NCBI RefSeq assembly: GCF_023073355.1
Contig: NZ_JADPJI010000002.1
Location: 248,001-312,000 of the forward strand
Direction: 5' to 3'
DNA from: Bradyrhizobium sp. 199
GTDB taxonomy: Bacteria > Pseudomonadota > Alphaproteobacteria > Rhizobiales > Xanthobacteraceae
DNA length: 64,000 bases
Positions within the stretch are counted from its first letter, which is position 1; the number at the start of each line of letters is the position of its first letter. Shown here in pieces: positions 8,564 to 16,252 of the stretch. Under the pieces are notes generated by a model. It was not told the origin of the DNA and made no database searches. It saw nothing but the letters and a program-made list of their open reading frames with translations. Both the position numbers and the translations under genes were made by a program.

Positions 8564-9781
8564 TCAGTCGCGAAGGCTTGTCGGCACACCGCTCATCAGC
8601 GTCGATGTCGCAGCATTGGCCAGAATGCGGTCGTTATTGATCATGATCGGAGACGACAACACGTCGCGGAGATGCCGGCCCATGGTGAACTCGCCGTCAT
8701 TGCGGTAGCCGGAAAGGCCGGCTGTGCGCATCGCATGCATCACGGTCTCGACGGCGAGCTCGGAGGCCTGCACCTTCAGAAGCGTGATCGAGGACTGGAA
8801 GTCGAGCGAGCTCAGGGCGCGCTCATCATGCTCTGCTCGGGCGAAAGCCTCGGTGTTGGCAGCGATCAGCGCGCGCAGCTTGGCCAGCGACATCTTGGCG
8901 GCGGTGAAATGCGCCGCGGCCGGGGGCATTTGGCCGCCGGAGCTGCGCGCCGCCTTACGGACGAAGGCCTGCGCGCGGGTCACGGCTGCGGCGGCGATGC
9001 CGGCCCAGGCCGACGACCAGCACAGATGTGCGAACGGCGTCATGGTCTGCGAGTGGATCTTGTCATAGGATTCCGGGAAGACGCGATCGGCGGGGCAATC
9101 GACCTTCAGCTCGAAACCGGTCGAGCAGGTGCCGCGCATGCCGAGCGTTTCCCAGCCCAGCGTCCGCTTCAGCGAATAATCGTCCTTGGCAAGCGCCAGC
9201 AACACCTGGTCGGAGGCGGCGGCATTGGTGGCGCGGCGGGCGATGGTGACGAGGCCATCGGCCTCGGCGCCGTAGGAGATCACGGTGGCGTCGCGCATCA
9301 GCGAAACGGTGTCGCCGGCGTGGTCGACGGCGGCGGCGCTGGCGCGGATGTTGCCGCCGTTCTGGCCTTCGGTGGTAGAGGAGGCGAGCAGCCACTGGTC
9401 GCGGGCAACCCGGCGCATCATGGTTTCCATCCAGGGTATGCCGTGGCCGTGCCTGACGACGCAGGCAACCTTGGTCTGGTGCATCGCGTAGATCATCGCG
9501 GTCGAGGCACAGGCGCGTCCGAGCGTGTAGCAGATGTCGGTGACGTCGTAGATCGAGGCACCGAAGCCGCCGAACTCGACCGGGATCATGACGCCGAGCA
9601 GCTTCTGCTCGCGGGCTACCTCGAAAGCCTTGTGCGGGAAGCGGGCGTCGCGATCGACGCCATCGGCGTCTGCCGCCGCAGCGGCCGCGGTCCGGGCGGC
9701 GCGCTCGATCAGGGAGGGACCCTGCTCCAGGAAGCTGGTCTGCGTCTCGTCGACAGTGAGGACTGCTTCACGCACGTTCAT
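8564..9781 (-). CDS. Acyl-CoA-dehydrogenase-fold flavoprotein of the aminoacyl carrier protein locus
   Basis: This 405-residue protein has the acyl-CoA dehydrogenase fold: an N-terminal helical domain (LLGVMIPVEFGGFG), a central beta domain (WETLGMRGTCS) and a C-terminal helical domain. It lacks the base expected in either usual place. Where medium-chain enzymes have IYEGT this protein reads RDVLSSPIMINNDRIL, with Ile near 381 at the Glu position, and there is no ER pair at the isovaleryl-CoA-type position (FAHLCWSS). That fits a flavin oxidase or oxygenase acting on carrier-bound substrate better than a beta-oxidation enzyme. It heads the minus-strand operon (GGAGG nine bases before ATG 9781), with the ligase next, and is divergent from the carrier protein. 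The exact reaction is unknown. Confidence 0.85.
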   Translation of the reverse strand: MNVREAVLTVDETQTSFLEQGPSLIERAARTAAAAAADADGVDRDARFPHKAFEVAREQKLLGVMIPVEFGGFGASIYDVTDICYTLGRACASTAMIYAMHQTKVACVVRHGHGIPWMETMMRRVARDQWLLASSTTEGQNGGNIRASAAAVDHAGDTVSLMRDATVISYGAEADGLVTIARRATNAAASDQVLLALAKDDYSLKRTLGWETLGMRGTCSTGFELKVDCPADRVFPESYDKIHSQTMTPFAHLCWSSAWAGIAAAAVTRAQAFVRKAARSSGGQMPPAAAHFTAAKMSLAKLRALIAANTEAFARAEHDERALSSLDFQSSITLLKVQASELAVETVMHAMRTAGLSGYRNDGEFTMGRHLRDVLSSPIMINNDRILANAATSTLMSGVPTSLRD

Positions 9782-10138
9782 ACTCGTCCGCCTCCGGTTC
9801 GCCGTTCGAGATCGCCGGCATCATTCGCGATGCGCGTCAGCGATCCTCCGGCCATCTTTGCTTGTGAGACGAGGCTACGGATTTAATTCAAATTCGTCGA
9901 TGAAATAGAGGGTAAACAAAGTCCAATTCCGAACGAACAGTTAAGGTCCGGTTGTTTGCATCTCCCGTTTTTACGGCATCGCGTTAGGAATCTGGAAGAA
10001 GCCCGAATTCCAGACAATCTGAGTCATCGTTTACTAAGAAACGCGACGTATGAATGCCGCCCATTGCGGGACCGGCAGACCGCGCCCATCGTAGCCGGAA
10101 GCGGGTCCGACCTTTGACAGACAAACGGGAATTTGCCG
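9782..10138. promoter_or_regulatory. Divergent promoter region of the aminoacyl carrier protein locus
   Basis: The 357 bases separate the minus-strand flavoprotein operon from the plus-strand carrier protein gene, so both promoters must lie here. The region is AT-richer than its surroundings (for example 9880-9960). It carries an inverted repeat TCTGGAA (9991-9997), a ten-base spacer, TTCCAGA (10008-10014), which could be a shared operator. No regulator gene is adjacent. I see no open frame with coding character. Confidence 0.55.
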
Positions 10139-10411
10139 ATGCAAATCTTTGATACCGAATTGCGCAATCGCATCATCAAGCTGGTGAAGGGCATCCTCGA
10201 ACAGAATTCGCTCGTCGCCGACGTCACGCCGTCCGCCAAGCTCGTCGATGCCGGCCTGACCTCGATGGACATGGTCAATCTGATGCTCGGTGTCGAAGCC
10301 GAGTTCGACTTTACCATCCCGCAATCCGAGATCACACCGGAGAACTTCCAGTCCGTCGAGACGCTGGAGCGCATGGTCGCGGCCCAGCTGCGGGTGGCCA
10401 CCGCGGCTTAA
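10139..10411 (+). CDS. Aminoacyl carrier protein
   Basis: This 90-residue acyl-carrier-type protein carries the phosphopantetheine attachment serine at Ser42 in DAGLTSMDMV. It is the expected acceptor for the amino acid:[carrier protein] ligase at 7544-8524. The start is ATG 10139, preceded by GGGA at a good distance; a TTG two codons earlier is possible. The surrounding EFDFTIPQSEITPENF is typical carrier-protein helix II-III sequence. In Bradyrhizobium this gene type sits divergent from the ligase operon, as here. A 4'-phosphopantetheinyl transferase would be needed from elsewhere in the genome. Confidence 0.92.
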   Translation: MQIFDTELRNRIIKLVKGILEQNSLVADVTPSAKLVDAGLTSMDMVNLMLGVEAEFDFTIPQSEITPENFQSVETLERMVAAQLRVATAA

Positions 10412-10421
10412 CCAAACGGGT

Positions 10422-10466
10422 GTCATCCCTGCGCACGCACCAGGGTGCGCGTTCGCGGGGACGACC
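10422..10466. repeat. Palindromic element after the carrier protein gene
   Basis: The segment runs from GTCATCCC to GGGGACGAC and contains GCGCAC (10431-10436) pairing with GTGCGC (10445-10450). It begins ten bases after the carrier protein stop and precedes mtnP. It resembles the outer ends of family D elements and may serve as a hairpin terminator for the carrier protein transcript, although it has no T-tract. The remaining 125 bases before mtnP hold no other feature that I can support. Confidence 0.5.
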
Positions 10467-10591
10467 ACTGAATATGACGCGCCGCTTTGCGCTCCTCACA
10501 TCGCCGCCGTCCTCCTCACCCCCGTTCCAAAACCGTCCCAAAGCTGGCATAGCTTAACCATGTCGCACGTGGCTGACAGGGTGGAGCAGGT

Positions 10592-11467
10592 ATGACGAAG
10601 GCTGTATTGGGCATCATCGGCGGCTCGGGCATCTATGACCTGCCGGGCCTCGAGGGTGCGCGCGAAGAGGTGATCGAGAGCCCCTGGGGCGAGCCGTCGG
10701 CTCCCTTAAGGCGTGGCACCATCGCGGGCCTTCCGATCGTGTTCCTGCCGCGGCACGACAAGGGCCACCGTCTGTCACCCTCCGACATCAATTATCGCGC
10801 AAATATCGACGTGCTGAAGCGCGCCGGCGTCACCGACCTGATCTCGCTGTCGGCCTGCGGCTCCTTCACGGAGGAACTGCCGCCCGGCACTTTCGTTCTC
10901 GTCGATCAGTTCGTCGACCGCACCCACAAGCGCGAAAGCTCGTTCTTCGGCCGGGGCTGCGTCGCGCATGTGTCGATGGCGCATCCGGTCTCGCCGCGGC
11001 TGCGTATTCACCTGGCCGCAGCAGCCGAGGCAGAGGGCATCGCAATCGGGCGTACCGGGACCTATGTCTGCATGGAGGGGCCGCAATTCTCCACTTATGC
11101 GGAGAGCATGACCTACAAGGCGCTGGGCTATTCAGTGATCGGCATGACCAACATGCCGGAGGCCAAGCTCGCGCGTGAGGCGGAAATCTGCTACGCCACG
11201 GTGGCAATGGTGACGGATTTCGACTGCTGGCATCCCGACCACGACGCCGTCACCGTGCAGGACATCATCCGTGTGCTGACGTCGAATGCCGACAAGGCGA
11301 AGGCGCTGGTGGCGCGGCTCGCAAAGGATTTCCCGCGCGAGCACGAGCCGTGCCCGATCGGCTCGGATCGCGCGCTCGACACCGCGCTGATCACGGCGCC
11401 CGAGGCACGCGATCCCGAGATTCTGAAGAAGCTCGATGCGGTGGCCGGGCGCGTGCTGCGCGGTTGA
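10592..11467 (+). CDS. mtnP: S-methyl-5'-thioadenosine phosphorylase
   Basis: This 291-residue phosphorylase splits methylthioadenosine with phosphate into adenine and methylthioribose-1-phosphate, the entry step of methionine salvage. The family start GIIGGSGIYDLPGL, the phosphate and substrate loops (FLPRHDKGHRLSPSDINYRANI), CGSF, YVCMEGPQFSTYAES and GMTNMPEAKLAREAEICY are all present. Length is normal. GGAG lies about seven bases before ATG 10592. The next gene, mtnA, follows after 30 bases and does the next step, so the pair is an operon. Confidence 0.97.
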   Translation: MTKAVLGIIGGSGIYDLPGLEGAREEVIESPWGEPSAPLRRGTIAGLPIVFLPRHDKGHRLSPSDINYRANIDVLKRAGVTDLISLSACGSFTEELPPGTFVLVDQFVDRTHKRESSFFGRGCVAHVSMAHPVSPRLRIHLAAAAEAEGIAIGRTGTYVCMEGPQFSTYAESMTYKALGYSVIGMTNMPEAKLAREAEICYATVAMVTDFDCWHPDHDAVTVQDIIRVLTSNADKAKALVARLAKDFPREHEPCPIGSDRALDTALITAPEARDPEILKKLDAVAGRVLRG

Positions 11468-11497
11468 GGCGCAAGAAAGACGAAAAGGCAGAATGCC

Positions 11498-12598
11498 ATG
11501 AAGGTCGACGGCAAGCATTTCCGCAGTATCTGGCGCGAAGGCGACGGCTGGTCGATCGGCGCGATCGATCAGCGCCGGCTGCCGCACGAATTCGTCGTCG
11601 CCAAGCTGACATCGTGTGAAGACGCCGCCGTCGCCATCCGCGACATGCTGGTGCGCGGCGCGCCGCTGATCGGTGCCACCGCGGCCTATGGCATGGCGCT
11701 GGCGATGCGCGAGGATGCCTCCGATGCCGGTCTGAAGCGCGGCTATGAGACGCTGGTCGTGGCGCGGCCGACGGCAATCAATCTGAAATGGGCGCTGGAC
11801 GAGATGCGCACAACGCTGGCGCCGATCGATCCGGTTGAACGGGCCGAGGCGGCCTATGCGCGCGCCGACGAGATCGTCGAGCAGGATGTCGAGATCAACC
11901 AGGGCATTGCCGGCAACGGCCTCAAGCTGATTGAGGCGATCGCATCGAAGAAGCCGGGTGAGACCGTCAATGTGCTGACCCATTGCAACGCCGGCTGGCT
12001 CGCCACCGTCGACTGGGGCACCGCGACGGCGCCGATCTATCTTGCGCATGAGCGCGGCATCAAGATCCATGTCTGGGTCGACGAGACGCGTCCGCGCAAC
12101 CAGGGCGCCTCGCTCACGGCCTGGGAACTCGGCCATCACGGCGTGCCGCACACGGTGATCCCCGACAACACCGGCGGGCATCTGATGCAGCACGGCATGG
12201 TCGATCTCGCCATCGTCGGCACCGACCGCGTCGCTGCCAATGGCGACGTCTGCAACAAGATCGGCACCTATCTGAAGGCGCTCGCCGCCCACGATAACGG
12301 CGTGCCGTTCTACGTCGCGCTGCCGTCACCGACGATCGATTTCGCCGTCCATGACGGCATCCGCGATATCCCCATCGAGCAGCGCAGCGGGACGGAGGTC
12401 ACCGACATGACCGGCCGCACCGCCGACGGAAGGCTGGAGACGGTGCGCATCGTCCCCGAGGGATCGCCGGTTGCGAATTATGCCTTCGATGTGACGCCGG
12501 CACGGCTCGTGACCGGTTTGATCACCGAGCGCGGCGTGCTGAAGCCCGACCGTGCTTCGCTCGCGGCGGCGTTTCCCGAGCGGGTTGCAGCGGAGTAA
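11498..12598 (+). CDS. mtnA: S-methyl-5-thioribose-1-phosphate isomerase
   Basis: This 366-residue isomerase converts methylthioribose-1-phosphate to methylthioribulose-1-phosphate. It belongs to the eIF2B-like isomerase family. The catalytic cysteine is Cys163 ([11 protein letters not shown]) and the catalytic aspartate Asp243 ([12 protein letters not shown]). [13 protein letters not shown] near residue 53 is the substrate-binding signature. It is co-transcribed with mtnP. The later genes of either the classical salvage route (mtnBCD) or the dihydroxyacetone-phosphate shunt (a methylthioribulose-phosphate aldolase) are not in the window. Confidence 0.97.
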   Translation: MKVDGKHFRSIWREGDGWSIGAIDQRRLPHEFVVAKLTSCEDAAVAIRDMLVRGAPLIGATAAYGMALAMREDASDAGLKRGYETLVVARPTAINLKWALDEMRTTLAPIDPVERAEAAYARADEIVEQDVEINQGIAGNGLKLIEAIASKKPGETVNVLTHCNAGWLATVDWGTATAPIYLAHERGIKIHVWVDETRPRNQGASLTAWELGHHGVPHTVIPDNTGGHLMQHGMVDLAIVGTDRVAANGDVCNKIGTYLKALAAHDNGVPFYVALPSPTIDFAVHDGIRDIPIEQRSGTEVTDMTGRTADGRLETVRIVPEGSPVANYAFDVTPARLVTGLITERGVLKPDRASLAAAFPERVAAE

Positions 12599-12697
12599 GT
12601 CGCGCAGCATGGGCAAAGGCGCGGAAGCGCCGCGCCCACGATCGGCTTGTGGTGGGCACGCTTCGCTTTGCCTACCCTACCATTGGAAGCTCTATGG
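12599..12697. repeat. Convergent intergenic hairpin and half copy of repeat family A
   Basis: Between the convergent mtnA and HAD genes lie a hairpin GGCGC-GGAA-GCGCC (12618-12631) and the sequence GGTGGGCACGCTTCGCTTTGCC followed by TACCCTACC (about 12651-12682). The latter is the 3' half of repeat family A. The hairpin may end transcription from one or both sides. Confidence 0.5.
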
Positions 12698-13333
12698 CTA
12701 GCTCAGCTTCAACCCCGTCGCCTGCTCGAGCTCGGCGATCGCCTGCGCGCCGCTCGTCACCTTGATGGTGGTCATGCCCATCTCGCGTGCCGGCTTCAGG
12801 TTGACGCCGAGGTCGTCGAGATAGACGCAATTCTTCGAGTCGACGTTCAGCGTCTCGACCATCAGCCGGTAGATCCGCGGGTCCGGCTTGCGCAGACCGA
12901 TCTTGGCGGATTCGATCACATGATCGAACAGCACCATGACTTCGGCGATATAAAGCGAGCGTCCCGTCATGCTGCCGATGGCATTGGCCGGAAGGTTGTT
13001 GGTGATGCAGCCGGTCTTGAATTTCGCCTTGATGCGCTTCAATGCCTCGACCATCTCGGGGCGCAGATCGCCCTGCAGCAGCGATACCACCTCGCGCCCG
13101 CGCACTTCGGCGCCGAGCGCACGGGATTCCTCGGCAAACAAATGATCGAACGCGTCGATATCGACCTCGGCGCGCTCAAATTTGGCCCAGGCATTTTCCA
13201 GATGGTTGGCGGCGTTGGTGCGCCGGATGATATCGATCGGCAGACCGCGTTCGGTCTCGAACCGCGCGAAGGCCTCGAACGGCGAACTCGTCAGCACGCC
13301 GCCAAAATCAAAGATCACCGCCTCGATCGCCAA
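12698..13333 (-). CDS. HAD-superfamily hydrolase
   Basis: This 211-residue HAD subfamily IA hydrolase opens with VIFDFGGVL. The nucleophile is Asp9, but the second aspartate of DxD is replaced by glycine (DFGGV), as in many epoxide-hydrolase N-terminal-domain-like and dehalogenase-like members. Motif II is ITNN (with G-C-I-T-N-N-L), motif III includes the lysine of RKPDPRIY, and motif IV is VYLDDLGVNL. The substrate is unknown. The start appears to be TTG 13333, with GAGGGTAGG just upstream. It faces mtnA, and no functional link is evident. Confidence 0.88.
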   Translation of the reverse strand: MAIEAVIFDFGGVLTSSPFEAFARFETERGLPIDIIRRTNAANHLENAWAKFERAEVDIDAFDHLFAEESRALGAEVRGREVVSLLQGDLRPEMVEALKRIKAKFKTGCITNNLPANAIGSMTGRSLYIAEVMVLFDHVIESAKIGLRKPDPRIYRLMVETLNVDSKNCVYLDDLGVNLKPAREMGMTTIKVTSGAQAIAELEQATGLKLS

Positions 13334-13436
13334 TGTCCTACCCTCGTCAATTCCTTTCCAAGAGGGCTAGCATGCGCTATCGGCAAGGGCCAGTCCGAAG
13401 CAAATTCCAGGCGCTCACCGAACCGACGGCCGAGAC

Positions 13437-14204
13437 ATGTTCTCCATGAAGACGATCGCGATATTCGCCACGGCTACTCTGCTGCTCGCCGCGCCCGCGC
13501 AGGCCATCGTCGGCGGCGGCACGCCGCAGGCGGATGGTGTCGCGCGTGCCGTCGTTACCATCGTCGGCTCGCGCGGCAATTTCTGCACCGGCAGTTTGAT
13601 CGCGCCAAGACTCGTGCTCACCGTCGCTCACTGCGTGCAGCCCGGCGCGGACTACAAGATCGTCGATCGCGGAACCGACGGCCAACCGCAATTGATGAAC
13701 GTGCGCACGGTCGCGATCCATCCGAGCTTCAACATGCAGGCGATGCAGTCGCACCGCGCCACCGCCGACGTGGCGCTGCTGCAACTGGAAATTCCACTCA
13801 AGGGAAAATCCACAGTACCGGTCGGCATGCCGCAAATTCCAATTCGGGTCGGCGACCGCTTCACCATCGCCGGCATCGGCGTCACCGTTCGCGGCGATGG
13901 CAAGAGCGGCGGCACCACGCGTGTTGCCGCGCTTGTCGCCACCGGCCAGCCCGGCACGCTCCAGATTCGGCTGGTCGACCCCGTAACCAACGGTGTTCGC
14001 GACGGAATTGGCTCTTGCACCGGCGATTCCGGTGGCCCCGTGTTCGAGGACAAGCCGAATGGTGCCGTGCTGGTCGGCCTGATCAGCTGGTCCACGGGGC
14101 CGAACGGCACGGCCGGCTGCGGCGGGCTGACCGGCGTCACCCCGCTCACGCTCTACCGCGACTGGATCTTGCAGACCGCGCGGAGCTGGGGTGCGGCGCT
14201 GTGA
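13437..14204 (+). CDS. Secreted trypsin-like serine protease
   Basis: This 255-residue protein of peptidase family S1 has an N-terminal signal peptide (to about residue 23, A-Q-A) followed directly by IVGGG, the sequence that forms the mature N terminus in active trypsins. The catalytic triad is visible: His65 in LTVAHC, Asp111 in ATADVALLQL and Ser198 in CTGDSGGP. Cysteines 50 and 66 should form the conserved disulfide. With signal cleavage right before IVGG the enzyme may be active without a pro-peptide. ATG 13446 (MKTIAIF) is an alternative start. Family S1 enzymes are sporadic in bacteria. The target is unknown. Confidence 0.92.
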   Translation: MFSMKTIAIFATATLLLAAPAQAIVGGGTPQADGVARAVVTIVGSRGNFCTGSLIAPRLVLTVAHCVQPGADYKIVDRGTDGQPQLMNVRTVAIHPSFNMQAMQSHRATADVALLQLEIPLKGKSTVPVGMPQIPIRVGDRFTIAGIGVTVRGDGKSGGTTRVAALVATGQPGTLQIRLVDPVTNGVRDGIGSCTGDSGGPVFEDKPNGAVLVGLISWSTGPNGTAGCGGLTGVTPLTLYRDWILQTARSWGAAL

Positions 14205-14326
14205 TTTGACCGGGGCTTGATCTATGTCATTTTGAAGCGGAAGCGCGGCGGGTGATCATGCCGGCCGCGGAGGAAACGAGTCGTCCATCAAAGGCGGCCA
14301 CAAACAACCAAGGCATAGAAGCAACA

Positions 14327-15829
14327 ATGAATGTCGCTGTTCGCGGTCACACCGCTACCAAGCAAGCTTCCGAACATTTCGACGTGCTGATCGTCGGCGC
14401 CGGCATCTCAGGGATCGGCAGCGCCTATCACATCGAAAAGCAGCTGCCGGGCACCAGCTATGTCATCCTGGAGACGCAGGAAACGTTCGGTGGCACCTGG
14501 AGCACACATCGCTATCCCGGCATTCGCTCCGACAGCGATCTCCATACCTTCGGCTACAGCTTCAAGCCGTGGGTCGGCCCGCCGATCGCGACCGCCGAGG
14601 AGATTCTCTCCTATATGAACGAGGTGATCGAGGACAACGACCTCGCAAAGCACATCCGCTACAAGCACAAGATCAACTCGGCGAGCTGGTCGAGCGAGCA
14701 GAATCTCTGGACCATCGAGGCGACGACGACCGACACCGGCGAAGCCAAAACCTTCACCGCAAACTTTCTCTGGATGTGCCAGGGTTATTACCGCCATTCG
14801 GAAGGCTACACGCCGGACTGGAAGGGCATGGATCGGTTCAAGGGCCGCATCGTCCATCCCCAGACCTGGCCTGACGATATCGATCTCGCGGGCAAGAAGG
14901 TGGTCGTGATCGGCTCGGGCGCGACCGCGGCAACGCTGGTGCCGAACATTGCGGACAAATGCGCTCATGTCACCATGCTGCAGCGCTCGCCGACCTATTT
15001 CCGGCTTGGCCGCAACGCCATCGAAATCGCGGAGGAGCTGCGCCGGCTTCAGGTCGACGAGGAATGGATCCACGAGATCGTGCGACGCAAGATCCTGTTC
15101 GAACAGGATGCCTTCACCAAGCTCTGCGTGACCAAGCCCGAGCAGGTCAAGAAGGAACTGATCGGCGAGATCAGCGCCGTCCTCGGCCCGGACTACGACG
15201 TCAAGACGCATTTCACACCGACATACCGGCCGTGGCGGCAGCGCATCGCCTTCGTACCCGATGCCGACCTGTTCAAGGGGATCGCCAGCGGCAAGGCCTC
15301 CGTCGTCACCGATGAGATCGAGTGCTTCGTCGAGAACGGCATCCAGCTCAAATCCGGCAAGCTGCTGGAAGCCGATGTCGCCGTCACCGCGACCGGCTTC
15401 AATCTCGCGGCTCTCGGCGACATCGCCTTCGAGATCGATGGAAAGCCGCTCGCCTTCGGCGACACCGTCACCTATCGCGGCATGATGTTCACGGGCGTAC
15501 CGAACATGGTCTGGGTGTTCGGTTATTTCCGCGCCAGCTGGACGCTGCGCGTCGATCTGGTTGCCGATTTCGTCTGCCGGCTGCTCGGCCACATGAAGGC
15601 CAAGGGCAAGAAGAAGGTCGAGGTGAGCTTGCGCGCCGAAGACCACAACATGCCGATCCTGCCCTGGATCGATCCCGAAAACTTCAACCCCGGCTACATG
15701 ATGCGCAACATGGATCTGTTGCCCAAGCGCGGCGACAAGCCGGAATGGCAGCACAGCCAGGACTACTGGACCGAGAAGGACGAGATCCCCAAGACGGATC
15801 TGGACGACAAGGCGTTCGTGTATGGGTGA
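14327..15829 (+). CDS. Flavin monooxygenase with Baeyer-Villiger fingerprint
   Basis: This 500-residue class B flavoprotein monooxygenase has an FAD-binding GAGISGIG motif near residue 24, an NADPH-binding VVVIGSGATAATL motif, and between them FKGRIVHPQTWP. The last matches the type I Baeyer-Villiger fingerprint FxGxxxHxxxW(P/D). The ATG fingerprint TATGFN is also present (VAVTATGFN). It should insert oxygen into a ketone, or oxidise a heteroatom, using NADPH. I chose ATG 14327, which places the FAD motif at the usual depth; ATG 14258 and GTG 14252 are in frame upstream. No ketone-producing or esterase gene is adjacent, so the substrate cannot be inferred. Confidence 0.9.
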   Translation: MNVAVRGHTATKQASEHFDVLIVGAGISGIGSAYHIEKQLPGTSYVILETQETFGGTWSTHRYPGIRSDSDLHTFGYSFKPWVGPPIATAEEILSYMNEVIEDNDLAKHIRYKHKINSASWSSEQNLWTIEATTTDTGEAKTFTANFLWMCQGYYRHSEGYTPDWKGMDRFKGRIVHPQTWPDDIDLAGKKVVVIGSGATAATLVPNIADKCAHVTMLQRSPTYFRLGRNAIEIAEELRRLQVDEEWIHEIVRRKILFEQDAFTKLCVTKPEQVKKELIGEISAVLGPDYDVKTHFTPTYRPWRQRIAFVPDADLFKGIASGKASVVTDEIECFVENGIQLKSGKLLEADVAVTATGFNLAALGDIAFEIDGKPLAFGDTVTYRGMMFTGVPNMVWVFGYFRASWTLRVDLVADFVCRLLGHMKAKGKKKVEVSLRAEDHNMPILPWIDPENFNPGYMMRNMDLLPKRGDKPEWQHSQDYWTEKDEIPKTDLDDKAFVYG

Positions 15830-15892
15830 GGGCGGCGTTGGTGTGATGGGCGTTCGTGTGAAGGGGCGGCGACGTTCACCACAAATTCCGCC

Positions 15893-16028
15893 GTCGTCCC
15901 GGGCGCGAAGCGAACCCGGGACCCAAAACCACGGGGAGTAGTATGGTCGCGCCGGTCACTCCGAGTCGTCGTCGAACGTCTGCCCGTTGCCATGGGTCCC
16001 GGATCTGCGCTTCGCCTGTCCGGGGCGA
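15893..16028. repeat. Intergenic palindromic repeat, family D
   Basis: The element starts GTCGTCCCGGGCGCGAAGCG, continues with AACCCGGGACCCA, and ends with GGTCCCGGATCTGCGCTTCG and CCTGTCCGGGGCGA. Its two halves are imperfect inverted copies. Copies with the same order lie at 47923-48069 and 55599-55731. It occupies the space between the convergent monooxygenase and MlaD-type genes. Confidence 0.7.
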
Positions 16029-16090
16029 TACTGTTTGTTGGGTTAGCGGTGTCTCAACGCATTCACACGCCGACATGCTGGTGGGCATCC

Positions 16091-16112
16091 GCCCTGCCCT
16101 GGAGGGCAGGGC
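16091..16112. terminator. Strong GC hairpin between convergent genes
   Basis: GCCCTGCCCT and AGGGCAGGGC are exact reverse complements separated by two bases. It lies about 140 bases beyond the MlaD-type gene stop and about 260 bases beyond the monooxygenase stop. There is no T-tract, so intrinsic termination is uncertain. Confidence 0.4.
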
Positions 16113-16252
16113 CGATCGCGCGTAGCGCAAGCGGGGTGGGTGATCTTTCCACTCGGACACTGCTTGCCGCGAAGCACCGCAACTCACCTCGGATCGCATT
16201 TCGCTTTGCTTCATGCATCCGGTCCTCCTCCAGGGGAGGATAAGAAAGAGCT

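Larger units (their letters stand above)
15830..16252. other. Non-coding region with a family D repeat and a strong hairpin
   Basis: These 423 bases lie between convergent genes and contain two structures. A family D palindromic repeat spans 15893-16028. A hairpin with a perfect ten-base complementarity, GCCCTGCCCT (16091-16100) and AGGGCAGGGC (16103-16112), follows it. I see no open frame with coding character. Confidence 0.6.

Noticed and set aside
10114..10119. TTGACA as a -35 box for the carrier protein gene
   Set aside because: It lies only about 20 bases before the start codon, leaving no room for a -10 and a leader.
10592..12598. Possible link of mtnP-mtnA to the carrier protein system as one operon
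   Set aside because: There is a 180-base gap with a hairpin, and the chemistry is unrelated; proximity alone is not support.
12647..14209. Plus-strand frame of 520 codons across the HAD hydrolase and the protease
   Set aside because: It is a shadow: its first half is antisense to the HAD gene and its second half is out of frame with the protease, which has signal peptide and triad. The product is arginine-rich with no domain.
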